Positions 8,297-20,137 of a stretch of DNA of 64,000 nt are shown piece after piece (position 1 is the stretch's first letter; every line of letters begins with the position of its first letter). The DNA is from Bacteroidetes bacterium ADurb.Bin174 (lineage in GTDB: Bacteria; Bacteroidota; Bacteroidia; Bacteroidales; Paludibacteraceae): positions 78,668 through 142,667 of the forward strand of contig MWCX01000083.1 of NCBI GenBank assembly GCA_002070265.1. Reading direction: 5' to 3'. Below the pieces are notes generated by a model. It was not told the DNA's origin. It worked only from the letters and a program-made list of their open reading frames with translations, and made no database searches. Both the position numbers and the translations under genes were made by a program.

Positions 8297-8365
8297 TTAC
8301 TTTTTACGTAAAAGAATAATAATAATGTTGAGTAGTAGGGTATGTATAAAAATGTTATTCATCAT
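8297..8365 (-). CDS. leu operon leader peptide (attenuator), 22 residues
   Basis: ORF from ATG 8365 (a second ATG follows at 8362) to TAA 8297-8299. It starts MMNNIFIHT, continues LLLN, then IIIILL and ends RKK. Nine of 22 codons are Leu or Ile in two runs besides two earlier Ile codons. Right after the stop codon lies GAGTGAG, which can pair with CTCACTC of the downstream terminator. A ribosome finishing the peptide would cover GAGTGAG and let the terminator form; a ribosome stalled at the Leu/Ile codons would leave it free to antiterminate. This is the classic attenuation layout (known from enterobacterial leu/ilv operons), found here by reading the sequence; it has not been tested. Confidence 0.85.
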   Translation of the reverse strand: MMNNIFIHTLLLNIIIILLRKK

Positions 8366-8386
8366 TTTTTTGAATGATTCGAACTG

Positions 8387-8417
8387 CAAAGATAAAGGTG
8401 TTTTTTGAAAAAACAAA
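8387..8417 (-). promoter_or_regulatory. leu operon promoter
   Basis: TTTG (8414-8417), a 19-bp spacer and TATCTTTG (8387-8394) on the minus strand match the Bacteroidota consensus. Transcription should start near 8380, about 15 bases before the leader peptide ATG. Confidence 0.8.
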
Positions 8418-8473
8418 CAGGTTGATTAAAAAAAATGTGAATTGCTTGTTTTTTTGCTCACCAAGCAAGGTTG

Positions 8474-8545
8474 GTTACATCCCGTGAACCTGCGACCTCG
8501 TTACCCCGCACCACGGAACACGTGATCCCGGAACAAAAAAGTTCC
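8474..8545. repeat. Fragment of the modular intergenic repeat (GC-rich block)
   Basis: A GC-rich island in AT-rich DNA between the divergent leu and thiamine-receptor promoters: CCCGTGAACCTGCGACCTCG ... CGGAACACGTGATCCCGGAA. It matches the GC-rich block of the modular repeat copies at 291-507 and 12005-12200. Confidence 0.6.
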
Positions 8546-8564
8546 CCATTCAAAATAAATTTTC

Positions 8565-8572
8565 TATCTTTG
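8565..8572 (+). promoter_or_regulatory. -7 element of the thiamine-regulated receptor gene
   Basis: TATCTTTG matches TAnnTTTG; no clear TTTG is seen 20 bp upstream. It lies about 30 bp before the TPP riboswitch, a sensible start for its transcript. Confidence 0.55.
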
Positions 8573-8599
8573 CAGCAAGTTTGGCGAAAAAAATAATCA

Positions 8600-8682
8600 C
8601 CAAACTTGGGGGTGCCTTAATAACACGGGCTGAGATCATACCCTTTGAACCTGGACGGATAATGCCGTCGAGGGAAAAAGTA
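8600..8682 (+). ncRNA. TPP (thiamine pyrophosphate) riboswitch
   Basis: The THI-box blocks appear in order: GGGGGTGCC, GGGCTGAGATCATACCC, TTTGAACCTGGACGGATAAT and GCCGTCGAGGGAA. The CUGAGA and GGAUAAUGCC segments are the pyrimidine and pyrophosphate sensor sequences. It lies in the 5' leader of the TonB receptor gene about 60 bases before its ATG, so the receptor is probably repressed by thiamine. Confidence 0.95.
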
Positions 8683-8744
8683 AATCTCCGTTATTTTTTG
8701 GACTCTCAGAATAAATTATTAATCAACAATTTAATTAATTTGTT

Positions 8745-10979
8745 ATGAGAAGAAATGCAATTGCAGTTGCCGCACTGCTACTTTATTGTGGCTTGTATGC
8801 TGAAACGGAATCGAAAAAAGATTCCATGCATGTTTATTTGGACGAAGTGGTAATTTCTTCCGCTACTCGTGCCAATGAAAAATCGGCTGTTAGTTATATC
8901 GATGTCTCTTCAGAAGAAATTGAAAGGAGAAATATCGGACAGGAATTACCTTTTCTGCTTGATCTGACACCTTCTTTCGTGGCTACTTCCGAATCCGGGA
9001 CCGGCTTGGGCAATACCGGTTATCGCATCAGGGGTACGGATGCCAACAGGGTGAATGTGATGGTGAATGGCATTCCCCTGAATGATGCTGAATCACATGA
9101 TGTGTATTTTGTGAATATGCCTGATTTTGCTTCTTCACTTTCTTCTGTGCAAATACAGCGTGGGGTGGGAACTTCTGCACAAGGTGCCGGTGCTTTTGGA
9201 GCCAGTATCAATATGCAAACGGAAAAACTAAGAATTGATCCGTATGCTGAAATAGCCAATACTTACGGCTCATTCAATACCTGGAAAAGTACTTTGAAAG
9301 CCGGTACGGGATTGATGAATGAGCGATGGGCAGCAGATGCGCGTTTGTCACAGGTGTTGTCGGATGGCTACATCGAAAGATCCGGGGTAAATATGAAATC
9401 TTATTTCTTCTCTGCAGGATATTATGCCGAGAAATCATCTGTAAAGTTTGTCGCCTTTGGTGGAAACCAACGGACTAACCAATCCTGGAATGGTGTAAAT
9501 CCGGACTCCATGTTGGTCAATCGCAGGTATAATGAGTTGGGTGAGTATGTTGATGCAGATGGTAACAGGCAGTTTTATGACAATCAGACTGATAATTATG
9601 TACAAACGCATTACCAATTGCATGGTTTGCATCAATTTAATTCCGAGTTGAACTTGAATGTATCAGCGCATTATACAAGAGGAAAAGGGTATTATGAGGA
9701 TTATAAAGTAAGGGCAAAACTGAATGAATATTCAATTGCTCCTGTTGTTACAGAAAGTGGAACCCTGACCAGGGTAGATTTAATTCGTCAGAAATGGTTA
9801 GACAATCATTTTGGTGGCATGGTCTGGTCTTTAAACTACAATCAAAACAGGATAAATGCCGTTGTAGGCGGTGGAATGAACAGATATACGGGTAGTCATT
9901 TTGGTAAAGTGATTTGGATGAGATACGCCGATAATTTGGATCCCAATAAGAATTGGTACTATAATACGGTGTTAAAAGACGATGCCAATATCTACGCAAA
10001 AAGTACATTTGAGATTTTGCGTGGTTTGTATTTGAATGCGGACATACAATATCGTTATATACATTACGCCTTGGAAGGAGTGGGGGATAAGTACGATAAA
10101 TCGCAAAACAAATTGACAGACCTTACCCAAGTACATGATTTTCATTTCTTGAATCCCAAAGTGGGGCTGAACTATACAGTTGACAAGCATCACGCTCTTT
10201 ACACATCTTTTTCAGTAGCCAACAGAGAACCCAACCGTAAAAACTATACGGAAGCCGGTCCGAATGAAAAGCCCACCCATGAAACCCTGTACGATACAGA
10301 ATTGGGGTATAAATATCAACATGCTTCTTTTTCCGTAGGTCTGAATGTATTCAATATGCAGTATAAAAATCAGTTGATATTAACCGGTAAAATCAGTGAG
10401 ATTGGTGCGGCTTTGACTACCAATATCCCTGATAGCTACAGAAGGGGAATAGAATTGATGGCTGCTGCAAAAATTACCGATTGGTTGAAATGGAGTGCAA
10501 ATTTAGCCTTGAGTCAACATAAAATTCTGAATTTCACTGAGCAAGACATTGATGTGTACGACAATGCTACGGATATGAATTGGGTAAGAATTGAAAATCT
10601 TGATTTAGGCACGACCAATATTGCCATGTCGCCCAATGTAGTGGGAAATAATATGTTCAGTTTCCATCACAAAGGATTTGAGCTGTCTTTGGTTTCACAA
10701 TATGTGAGCAAGCAGTATTTGGACAATACTTCCGATGAAAAGCGTTCCATACCATCTTATTTTGTTAATAATGTATATGCTTCTTACAGTCTGCCTTTGC
10801 CATACATCCATTCCATAGATTTTGGGGTGCAAATCAACAATTTACTAAATGCGCAGTACGTTTCCAACGGATATGTATGGTACAGTTATTTGTTGGAAGA
10901 TGGCAGTCGCAACAGCGAATTGCGCCACTTTCCCCAAGCCGGAATTAACTTCCTGGCGATGGTGGCAGTGAGATTTTAG
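8745..10979 (+). CDS. TonB-dependent outer membrane receptor, thiamine-regulated
   Basis: 744 residues. A signal peptide (MRRNAIAVAALLLYCGLYA) is followed by a plug domain (about 35-150: VVISSATRANEKSAVSYIDV ... GYRIRGTDANRVNVMVNGIP ... VQIQRGVGTSAQGAGAFGAS) and a 22-strand-type beta-barrel ending in the terminal phenylalanine of outer membrane proteins (MVAVRF). The TPP riboswitch in its leader predicts import of thiamine or a precursor across the outer membrane. TPP-controlled TonB receptors are an established class in Bacteroidota. No pnuT or thiamine kinase gene follows; cysK is next with its own -7 element. Confidence 0.92.
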   Translation: MRRNAIAVAALLLYCGLYAETESKKDSMHVYLDEVVISSATRANEKSAVSYIDVSSEEIERRNIGQELPFLLDLTPSFVATSESGTGLGNTGYRIRGTDANRVNVMVNGIPLNDAESHDVYFVNMPDFASSLSSVQIQRGVGTSAQGAGAFGASINMQTEKLRIDPYAEIANTYGSFNTWKSTLKAGTGLMNERWAADARLSQVLSDGYIERSGVNMKSYFFSAGYYAEKSSVKFVAFGGNQRTNQSWNGVNPDSMLVNRRYNELGEYVDADGNRQFYDNQTDNYVQTHYQLHGLHQFNSELNLNVSAHYTRGKGYYEDYKVRAKLNEYSIAPVVTESGTLTRVDLIRQKWLDNHFGGMVWSLNYNQNRINAVVGGGMNRYTGSHFGKVIWMRYADNLDPNKNWYYNTVLKDDANIYAKSTFEILRGLYLNADIQYRYIHYALEGVGDKYDKSQNKLTDLTQVHDFHFLNPKVGLNYTVDKHHALYTSFSVANREPNRKNYTEAGPNEKPTHETLYDTELGYKYQHASFSVGLNVFNMQYKNQLILTGKISEIGAALTTNIPDSYRRGIELMAAAKITDWLKWSANLALSQHKILNFTEQDIDVYDNATDMNWVRIENLDLGTTNIAMSPNVVGNNMFSFHHKGFELSLVSQYVSKQYLDNTSDEKRSIPSYFVNNVYASYSLPLPYIHSIDFGVQINNLLNAQYVSNGYVWYSYLLEDGSRNSELRHFPQAGINFLAMVAVRF

Positions 10980-11053
10980 GATGTGAACTTCTTGCAAAAA
11001 TACTTTTGTATTACTCAATCAGGTAAAAATGTACGTAAGTTATTTAAAAAATG

Positions 11054-11061
11054 TATCTTTG
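11054..11061 (+). promoter_or_regulatory. -7 element of cysK
   Basis: TATCTTTG 23 bases before the cysK ATG; no convincing -33 TTTG upstream. Confidence 0.5.
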
Positions 11062-11083
11062 AACCTCAATTCAAATAAATACA

Positions 11084-12013
11084 ATGCCGAAAATTGCAAA
11101 AAACTTAACAGAACTGATTGGTAATACACCTTTGGTACAACTGTCCAATTTTGCAGTAAAGCAGGGTGTCAAAGCCAGGCTTGTTGTTAAATTGGAAGCT
11201 TACAATCCGGCAAGTAGTGTCAAAGACCGTATTGCCTTGTCTATGGTGGAAGATGCGGAAGCAAAAGGCTTGTTGAAACCGGGAGGTAAGATTGTGGAAC
11301 CTACCAGTGGTAGTACGGGAATCGGTTTGGCTATGGTAGCTGCCGTCAGGGGTTATAAGGTGACCATTGTAATGCCGGATAACTCAAGTGTGGAAAGACG
11401 CAGTTTGTTGAAGGCTTTGGGTGCCGAGTTGGTGTTGACGCCAGGTGCGGAAGGCATGAAAGGTGCCATTGCACAAGCTGAAAAAATTGTGGCTGAAACC
11501 GGTGCTTTTATGCCTCAGCAATTTGAAAATGAAGCCAATCCTAAAGTTCATGCAGAAACTACTGCCGAAGAAATATGGAGAGATACGGATGGACAGGTGG
11601 ATATATTAATTGCCGGAGTAGGTACAGGCGGCACCATTTCCGGAACGGGTTCGAAACTGAAAAAATACAATCCAAACATTCAGGTTGTAGCTGTTGAGCC
11701 GGCAGATTCTCCTGTCTTATCAGGCGGAGCACCCGGTTTACATAAAATACAAGGAATAGGCGCAGGCTTTATCCCCAAAACCTATGATCCCAATGTGGTA
11801 GATGAGGTTTTTCAGGTCACCAATGATCAGGCTATCCTGATTTCCCGCCAGTTGGCACAACAAGAAGGCATGTTGGTGGGCATTTCCTCCGGAGCAGCAG
11901 TTTACGCGGCTGTACAACTTGCATTACGACCTGAAAATAAAGGCAAAACCATTGTAGCAATCCTACCAGACACCGGAGAACGATATTTATCAACGGAACT
12001 GTTTAATTCTTGA
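11084..12013 (+). CDS. cysK: Cysteine synthase A (O-acetylserine sulfhydrylase)
   Basis: Makes cysteine from O-acetylserine and sulfide, PLP-dependent, cytosolic. 309 residues, the usual length. It shows IGNTPLVQL, the PLP lysine in NPASSVKDR (K47), the phosphate-binding [11 protein letters not shown], and [12 protein letters not shown]. Followed after about 200 bases by metY, another sulfhydrylase, so the two form a sulfur-assimilation pair; the gap contains a dispersed repeat and they may not be cotranscribed. Confidence 0.96.
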   Translation: MPKIAKNLTELIGNTPLVQLSNFAVKQGVKARLVVKLEAYNPASSVKDRIALSMVEDAEAKGLLKPGGKIVEPTSGSTGIGLAMVAAVRGYKVTIVMPDNSSVERRSLLKALGAELVLTPGAEGMKGAIAQAEKIVAETGAFMPQQFENEANPKVHAETTAEEIWRDTDGQVDILIAGVGTGGTISGTGSKLKKYNPNIQVVAVEPADSPVLSGGAPGLHKIQGIGAGFIPKTYDPNVVDEVFQVTNDQAILISRQLAQQEGMLVGISSGAAVYAAVQLALRPENKGKTIVAILPDTGERYLSTELFNS

Positions 12014-12200
12014 ATTAAGAACAAAGAGCAAGGACAAAAGAGCAAAGACGAATTAACTAAGAACGAAAAGTGAAGAACGATGAACGAACCAGACCACGCG
12101 ACCCCGAAACTCGGAACACGGAACCCGTTAACTTCTCTAACTTCTTTGACTTCCCTAACTTCCAAAAAAAATACTAACTACCAACTACTATAAACAACTT
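12005..12200 (-). repeat. Modular simple-word intergenic repeat, copy 2 (inverted relative to copy 1)
   Basis: Between cysK and metY. Read on the minus strand it gives GTAGTTGGTAGTTAGTATTT, GGAAGTTAGGGAAGTCAAAG, GTTCCGTGTTCCGAGTTTCG, GGGTCGCGTGGTCTGGTTCG, TTCTTCACTTTTCGTTCTTA and TTGCTCTTTGTTCTTAATTC. These are the same blocks in the same order as 291-507. It is a dispersed repeat, not coding; the minus-strand ORF across it is spurious. Confidence 0.8.
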
Positions 12201-12210
12201 CAAAAAATAA

Positions 12211-13515
<1,305 letters not shown>

Positions 13516-13560
13516 GAGTTCCGTGGTCCGGGATTGCGAGGTCACGAGGTTCGAATAAGG
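13516..13560. repeat. Fragment of the modular intergenic repeat
   Basis: AGTTCCGTGGTCCGGGATTG followed by CGAGGTCACGAGGTTCG. These are the GTTCCG/GGTC/GGTCACG words of the GC-rich block seen at 369-400 and 12095-12130. It fills the gap between convergent metY and the HD gene. Confidence 0.55.
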
Positions 13561-13576
13561 TTATAAGCTTATATTG

Positions 13577-15631
13577 TTATTCGCGGTTTTGTTCCTCAAT
13601 GTCTTCCTTAACTTTCGGATACTCAATCCTTGTGTGATACATGCTTGTGATTTTTTCTTTGAAAACAGCCTTGATGGTTTCTACATCCCTGAAGCTAAGT
13701 GGTGCGTTTTTAAATTGACCTTCAGCGATTTGCATGTTAATCATATCTTCTACACAATCGCTGATACTTTTTTCATTGTATTCATTTAGACTACGTGCAC
13801 GAGCTTCTACTGCATCTGCCATCATCAAAATGGCTGTTTCTTTCGTGTCCGGCAGGGGACCGGGATATGTGAACAAAGACGGATCTGGTTTGATGCGGGG
13901 ATTGGCATTGATAAATGCATTGTAAAAATACTTGGCTTTACTGAGACCGTGATGGGTGGTTATAAAATGAATAATCTGCTCCGGAAGATGTTCTTTCTTG
14001 GCAATCTTAATCCCGTCCGGTACATGTTTGATGATTTTTTGTGCAGCTTCCGTAAAATCTAATTCATCTAAAGGATTTTGACCACCATGTTGATTTTCAA
14101 TGAATAAGCCAGGATTTTCCATTTTTCCTACGTCATGATACAAAGCACCTGTACGTACTAACAGACTGTTGGCTCCGATTTTTTTGGCTGCCTCGGTGGC
14201 TAAGTTCGATACCTGCAAGGTATGATGAAAAGTTCCGGGTGCTTTTTCTGCAAACTGTATCATCAGATTGCTGTTGATATTACTCAACTCAAGCAATGTA
14301 ACGGAAGACATCAATCCGAAAATCTTTTCAAGGATAAAAATTAACAGGTATGCAAAAAGTAAAAATGTACTGCTGATTGCAAAATAAACCAGTGGTGTCC
14401 AGTAAATTCTATTGAATACACCTTCGCTGATAAATTCGAGTGCTAAGTACGTCAAACTGTAGGTAATAAAAATAATCAGTGCCGATTGTGCCAACTGAGA
14501 TCGCTGTGTCATCTCTTTCAGACCGGAAACAGCAACCATGCCTGCCACAATTTGTATCAACAAAAATTGATAGGGATTATCTACCATCAGAGAAACGATC
14601 AATACGGTGATGATATGTGCAAACAACGCAGTTCTGGAGTCGAAGAAAACACGTATAATGATTGGCAGCAGCGCAAAGGGTATGATAAAATAACTGACTG
14701 TCGTCAGTTGAATGACCATGGAAGATAGGGCGATTATGATGATCATCATCAAATTGATGAAAATCAAATTTTTTAAATTATTGAAAATTCTTGACCTAAA
14801 GAGATTCAAAAATAGGAAAAAAATGACGATTAATCCTGTAATCACTGCAATTTCTCCTATCAGTACGAGGGTCGAACGCTGAAAAGAAGCCCTTCTTTGA
14901 TCATGTTCGATTTTCATGGATTGTAAAATCAGAAATAACTCTTCATTCACTATCTCACCACGATCGATAATTCGCTCTCCTGCTTGAACGACACCGGCTG
15001 TTAAAGACAAACTTTTTAATAATTCCTTCTGTGATAAATCAGAAATAATGCTGTCGTAATGCAGGTTTTCAGTAAGATACAGGTTGAGGTTATACAGACC
15101 GGATTGAAATTCACCGACTTGTATCAATTTCTCATATGCTGTCTTGGGCGTGTAAATCTCTTCTAAATTTACTGTGTGGGTGAGTTTGTCAGGCAGAATA
15201 CAATTGATATGAACAATATTGTTTTCTTTTAATTTTTGGTACTGTTCGGCAGAAATAATTCCTTTTTCATAGATGTCTTTCAGATTTTTATGAATACTTT
15301 TTAGATGGGGTGGCTTTTTCCCGTGTTCATCTTTATAATTATTTATCAATAACTGATATTGAGTGGTGAACACGGTAGTGTCTAAATTATAAAAGGGCAG
15401 ATAATTTTTTAAAATTTCTCTTTTTTCTTGTTGAATCTGCTCATCACTTTTGTAAATCGGAAAATCGTAAGAAGCCATAAGTAAATCGTACGACCAGGGT
15501 TTTCCGACCTCAAATTGATACTTCATCCTATCACGATTCGGAAATAAAAGGACTATAATCACGATGGTACACAAAAACAATATGATTTTAAAAATATCGC
15601 GAAGCTTGTTTTGAAAAGAATTCAGATTCAT
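13577..15631 (-). CDS. 7TM-HD membrane phosphodiesterase-like protein (PgpH family)
   Basis: 684 residues. An N-terminal membrane segment (about 13-30) is followed by an extracytoplasmic 7TMR-HDED-type region (to about 250), seven membrane segments (about 255-455) and a cytoplasmic HD domain with LVRTGALYHDVGKMENPG (near 490), HVPDGIKIAKKEHLPEQI, ITTHHGLSKA and MMADAVEARAR. PgpH homologues in Firmicutes hydrolyse cyclic di-AMP; the role in this organism is inferred by family. It faces the NlpC/P60 gene across a divergent promoter region with a TATATTTG -7 element on the minus strand (15708-15715). Confidence 0.88.
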   Translation of the reverse strand: MNLNSFQNKLRDIFKIILFLCTIVIIVLLFPNRDRMKYQFEVGKPWSYDLLMASYDFPIYKSDEQIQQEKREILKNYLPFYNLDTTVFTTQYQLLINNYKDEHGKKPPHLKSIHKNLKDIYEKGIISAEQYQKLKENNIVHINCILPDKLTHTVNLEEIYTPKTAYEKLIQVGEFQSGLYNLNLYLTENLHYDSIISDLSQKELLKSLSLTAGVVQAGERIIDRGEIVNEELFLILQSMKIEHDQRRASFQRSTLVLIGEIAVITGLIVIFFLFLNLFRSRIFNNLKNLIFINLMMIIIIALSSMVIQLTTVSYFIIPFALLPIIIRVFFDSRTALFAHIITVLIVSLMVDNPYQFLLIQIVAGMVAVSGLKEMTQRSQLAQSALIIFITYSLTYLALEFISEGVFNRIYWTPLVYFAISSTFLLFAYLLIFILEKIFGLMSSVTLLELSNINSNLMIQFAEKAPGTFHHTLQVSNLATEAAKKIGANSLLVRTGALYHDVGKMENPGLFIENQHGGQNPLDELDFTEAAQKIIKHVPDGIKIAKKEHLPEQIIHFITTHHGLSKAKYFYNAFINANPRIKPDPSLFTYPGPLPDTKETAILMMADAVEARARSLNEYNEKSISDCVEDMINMQIAEGQFKNAPLSFRDVETIKAVFKEKITSMYHTRIEYPKVKEDIEEQNRE

Positions 15632-15707
15632 CTACTCTTTTTTGTTTGTTGATTAAGGGACTTCTCTTATAATGGGGAAACCTTATAACTATAAAACATT
15701 GAAGATG

Positions 15708-15735
15708 CAAATATATTAAAATTTAAGTACTTTTG
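15708..15735. promoter_or_regulatory. Divergent -7 elements for the HD gene (-) and NlpC/P60 gene (+)
   Basis: TATATTTG on the minus strand (15708-15715) and TACTTTTG on the plus strand (15728-15735). Both fit TAnnTTTG and point away from each other; their -33 regions would overlap across the other element. No clear TTTG -33 box. Confidence 0.5.
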
Positions 15736-15776
15736 TGATTTCCGTTGATATTAACATAATAATTTGATAAGTAGAT

Positions 15777-16580
15777 ATGCATTACGGCTTTGTTAAACTT
15801 CCATTGATACCGGTCAGGGCGGCTGGCAACGAACGTAGCGAAATGACTACGCAATTGCTTTTGGGCGAGTACGTTAAAATCATAGAAGAACAGGAAAAAT
15901 GGTTGTATGTAGAAAATATCGAGGATGGATATCAAGGATGGGTAGACAGAAAAATGATTGTAATCGTTTCTGAATCAACCTTTTTGGAAAGCAGACAAAT
16001 GAAAATTACCAAAGTTTGCTATCCATATGCTTTGATTTACAATCAAGTTCTGAATCAATCCATGCTCATTCCCGGAGGGAGTTTATTGTATAATTTGAAG
16101 GCTGATGTTTTTAAACTACACGATGAAACCTGGACATTGATGGATATTAATTGTGTATTAAATCCACTTAATCAACGTGCCGAAAAAAGCACCCATGAGG
16201 AATTTTTGATAAATACGGCCATGTCATATATCAATACCCCTTACCTCTGGGGAGGAAAATCGGTATTAGGAATAGATTGTTCCGGCTTGGTGCAAATCGT
16301 ATATTCCATTGCCGGATTTAGTTTGCCGCGTGATGCTTCACAGCAGGCGCAACACGGAATATCTGTTGAAAGTTTGGCTGACGCAATCATCGGTGATTTA
16401 GCTTTTTTTGGGGATGCAAAAGGTAAAATTACCCATGTAGGGATATTGAAGAGTAGTACTGAGGTAATACATGCATCGGGATGGGTAAAAGTTGACCGGA
16501 TTGATGAACGTGGAATTATATCATCCATTACCGCTGAATATACGCATAAGCTGCAAACTATCAGACGTATCTTTTTTTAG
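15777..16580 (+). CDS. C40 family peptidase (NlpC/P60) with SH3-like domains
   Basis: 267 residues, probably a peptidoglycan gamma-D-glutamyl-diamino acid endopeptidase or a tripeptide-scavenging enzyme. An N-terminal SH3-like region (about 1-135: IPVRAAGNERSEMTTQLLLG, GYQGWVDRKMIV) is followed by the catalytic domain with the cysteine in GIDCSGLVQIVY, the histidine in ITHVGIL and a third polar site near VIHASGWVK. No clear signal peptide. Its last four bases overlap the convergent LysE gene. Confidence 0.9.
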   Translation: MHYGFVKLPLIPVRAAGNERSEMTTQLLLGEYVKIIEEQEKWLYVENIEDGYQGWVDRKMIVIVSESTFLESRQMKITKVCYPYALIYNQVLNQSMLIPGGSLLYNLKADVFKLHDETWTLMDINCVLNPLNQRAEKSTHEEFLINTAMSYINTPYLWGGKSVLGIDCSGLVQIVYSIAGFSLPRDASQQAQHGISVESLADAIIGDLAFFGDAKGKITHVGILKSSTEVIHASGWVKVDRIDERGIISSITAEYTHKLQTIRRIFF

Positions 16581-17218
16581 AAGAACGATAACAAACTAAA
16601 AACAGTGCCCAAAACCCCTATAAGCATGATAATTAATCCAATAATTTGATTAATCAGATTGATACTTCTATAACTCAATTTGCTTCTGAATTTATTTACC
16701 AGGAAAGTCAATACTAACCACCATGATAATGCACCGGCCAAAATGGAAAGCATGCCAACTATATTATGAAAAAGAGTGGTATTTTCTGCTAAAAAGTTGA
16801 ATCGTGCAAATAATGCCAACAATACAAATAGAATAAAGGGATTGCTAAGGGTGAGAACCAAAGAACTGAAAAAATCAGTTACGATATTACCGCTATTTTG
16901 TTGTTTGGGAAGCAGTTGATGCTGGAGTTGATGCTGTGGTTTGTTTTTGTAGATAAATATTCCGAATAAAAAAACCACGATGCTTCCGATAACTTGTAAG
17001 ACTATTTTATTTTCTTCAATAAAATCAACTACAAAACCAATGAAAAATAATCCAACTACCGTATAAATCAAATCTGACGAGGTAGCACCGAGACCGGTTG
17101 CAATGCCATATTTTCTGCCCCTATCCAGGGTTCGCTGTACTATCAGCATCCCTATCGGACCCATAGGAACTGAAATAAACAACCCGATAATTATTCCTTT
17201 TATAACTGTGTCAAGCAT
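16577..17218 (-). CDS. LysE/RhtB family amino-acid exporter
   Basis: 213 residues, about six membrane segments. The N-terminal GLFISVPMGPIGMLIVQRTLDRGRKYGIATGLGA is the signature of the LysE translocator family (PIG..I..R....R....G...G). The substrate is not evident; family members export basic or neutral amino acids or homoserine. Convergent with, and overlapping by four bases, the NlpC/P60 gene. Confidence 0.88.
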   Translation of the reverse strand: MLDTVIKGIIIGLFISVPMGPIGMLIVQRTLDRGRKYGIATGLGATSSDLIYTVVGLFFIGFVVDFIEENKIVLQVIGSIVVFLFGIFIYKNKPQHQLQHQLLPKQQNSGNIVTDFFSSLVLTLSNPFILFVLLALFARFNFLAENTTLFHNIVGMLSILAGALSWWLVLTFLVNKFRSKLSYRSINLINQIIGLIIMLIGVLGTVFSLLSFF

Positions 17219-17331
17219 GCAGAAATATTAATAACTTACAAAGATAGTGTTTTAATTATGAATGTTTAAAGTTAATTGTTAATTTCTTTAGAAGAAGGAA
17301 GATTTTTGAACTCCGTTTGAGAACTTTCTGT

Positions 17332-19344
<2,013 letters not shown>

Positions 19345-19535
19345 CTTAATGTCTTAATATCCACCAACATTCCGATTTACTACCTATCCTTTCAGATTGA
19401 AAGTAGAGTCCACCACACTTATGTGTAAAAATTTTTATAAATTTGTGAGTTCGAATATCTTTTCTTCGAAGTGTTGATTGTGGTGGTAGCATGCTTGCAG
19501 GTCTGGGTGTTTGAAATCTTATAAAAATCGGGAAT
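19345..19535. other. Intergenic region with a long inverted repeat
   Basis: No gene seen. CCACCACAC near 19410 and its near complement TGTGGTGG near 19480 flank a 60-base AT-rich loop. This might structure the leader of the following gene; no known riboswitch is recognised. Confidence 0.35.
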
Positions 19536-20102
19536 ATGAGTAAAAAAATGTCCTATAAAATATTGAAACGTTTTGCTGAAAAATATTTCAGAACGGTACC
19601 TAGGCAAAAAAAGTTTATGACTTTTCAGAAAGCTGAAACTATTTTGTTGATTTTTGAAAGTGATTTGTCCGAAGGAAATCCCCGTATCCACAGAATCATT
19701 CAGCTTTTGACTTTAGAAGGGAAAAAAGTGACAACCTGGGGCTTTCTGAATAAAAAAGAAAGTATCACTCCTGTATCTCCCAATTATAAAATTTTACTAC
19801 CCAAAAATTTCGGTTTGTTCAATAAGCCCAAAAAGCAAATCCTCAATGAATTGTTGAGTAAAGAATATGATTTACTAATAGATCTGTCCACCGGCAATTT
19901 GATTTATTTGGATTACATCATCTTGTGTGCACGAGCAAAGTGTAAAGCCGGTATCAAGAAACCCGAAGTGAATTTCTATGATTTTGCCATGGATATGGAT
20001 GACTATTTGGTTAAAAATAATATGAAAACAAGTGATTTAGACATTTCTTTTATTTTTGACCAAATAATATTTTATCTGAAAAATATACATTCAAATGATT
20101 AA
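19536..20102 (+). CDS. DUF6913-like protein, function unknown
   Basis: 188 residues, soluble, no signal peptide. It includes MSKKMSYKILKRFAEKYF, a Rossmann-like ILLIFESDLSEGNPRIHRII, and YDLLIDLSTGNLIYLDYIIL. It resembles the Bacteroidota-specific family I remember as DUF6913, commonly found directly before dapA, as here (35 bases upstream). The order suggests a conserved link with dapA, but no function is known to me. Confidence 0.7.
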   Translation: MSKKMSYKILKRFAEKYFRTVPRQKKFMTFQKAETILLIFESDLSEGNPRIHRIIQLLTLEGKKVTTWGFLNKKESITPVSPNYKILLPKNFGLFNKPKKQILNELLSKEYDLLIDLSTGNLIYLDYIILCARAKCKAGIKKPEVNFYDFAMDMDDYLVKNNMKTSDLDISFIFDQIIFYLKNIHSND

Positions 20103-20107
20103 AAATG

Positions 20108-20115
20108 TATTTTTG
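20108..20115 (+). promoter_or_regulatory. -7 element of dapA
   Basis: TATTTTTG (TAnnTTTG) 23 bases before the dapA ATG. It suggests dapA has its own promoter as well as any readthrough from the upstream gene. Confidence 0.5.
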
Positions 20116-20137
20116 CAGTTAAATTTTATGATTCGCG

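Noticed and set aside
11902-12165. 87-codon minus-strand ORF with EVREVKEVREV repeats
   Set aside because: The repetitive peptide is only translation of the simple-word intergenic repeat and the cysK antisense.
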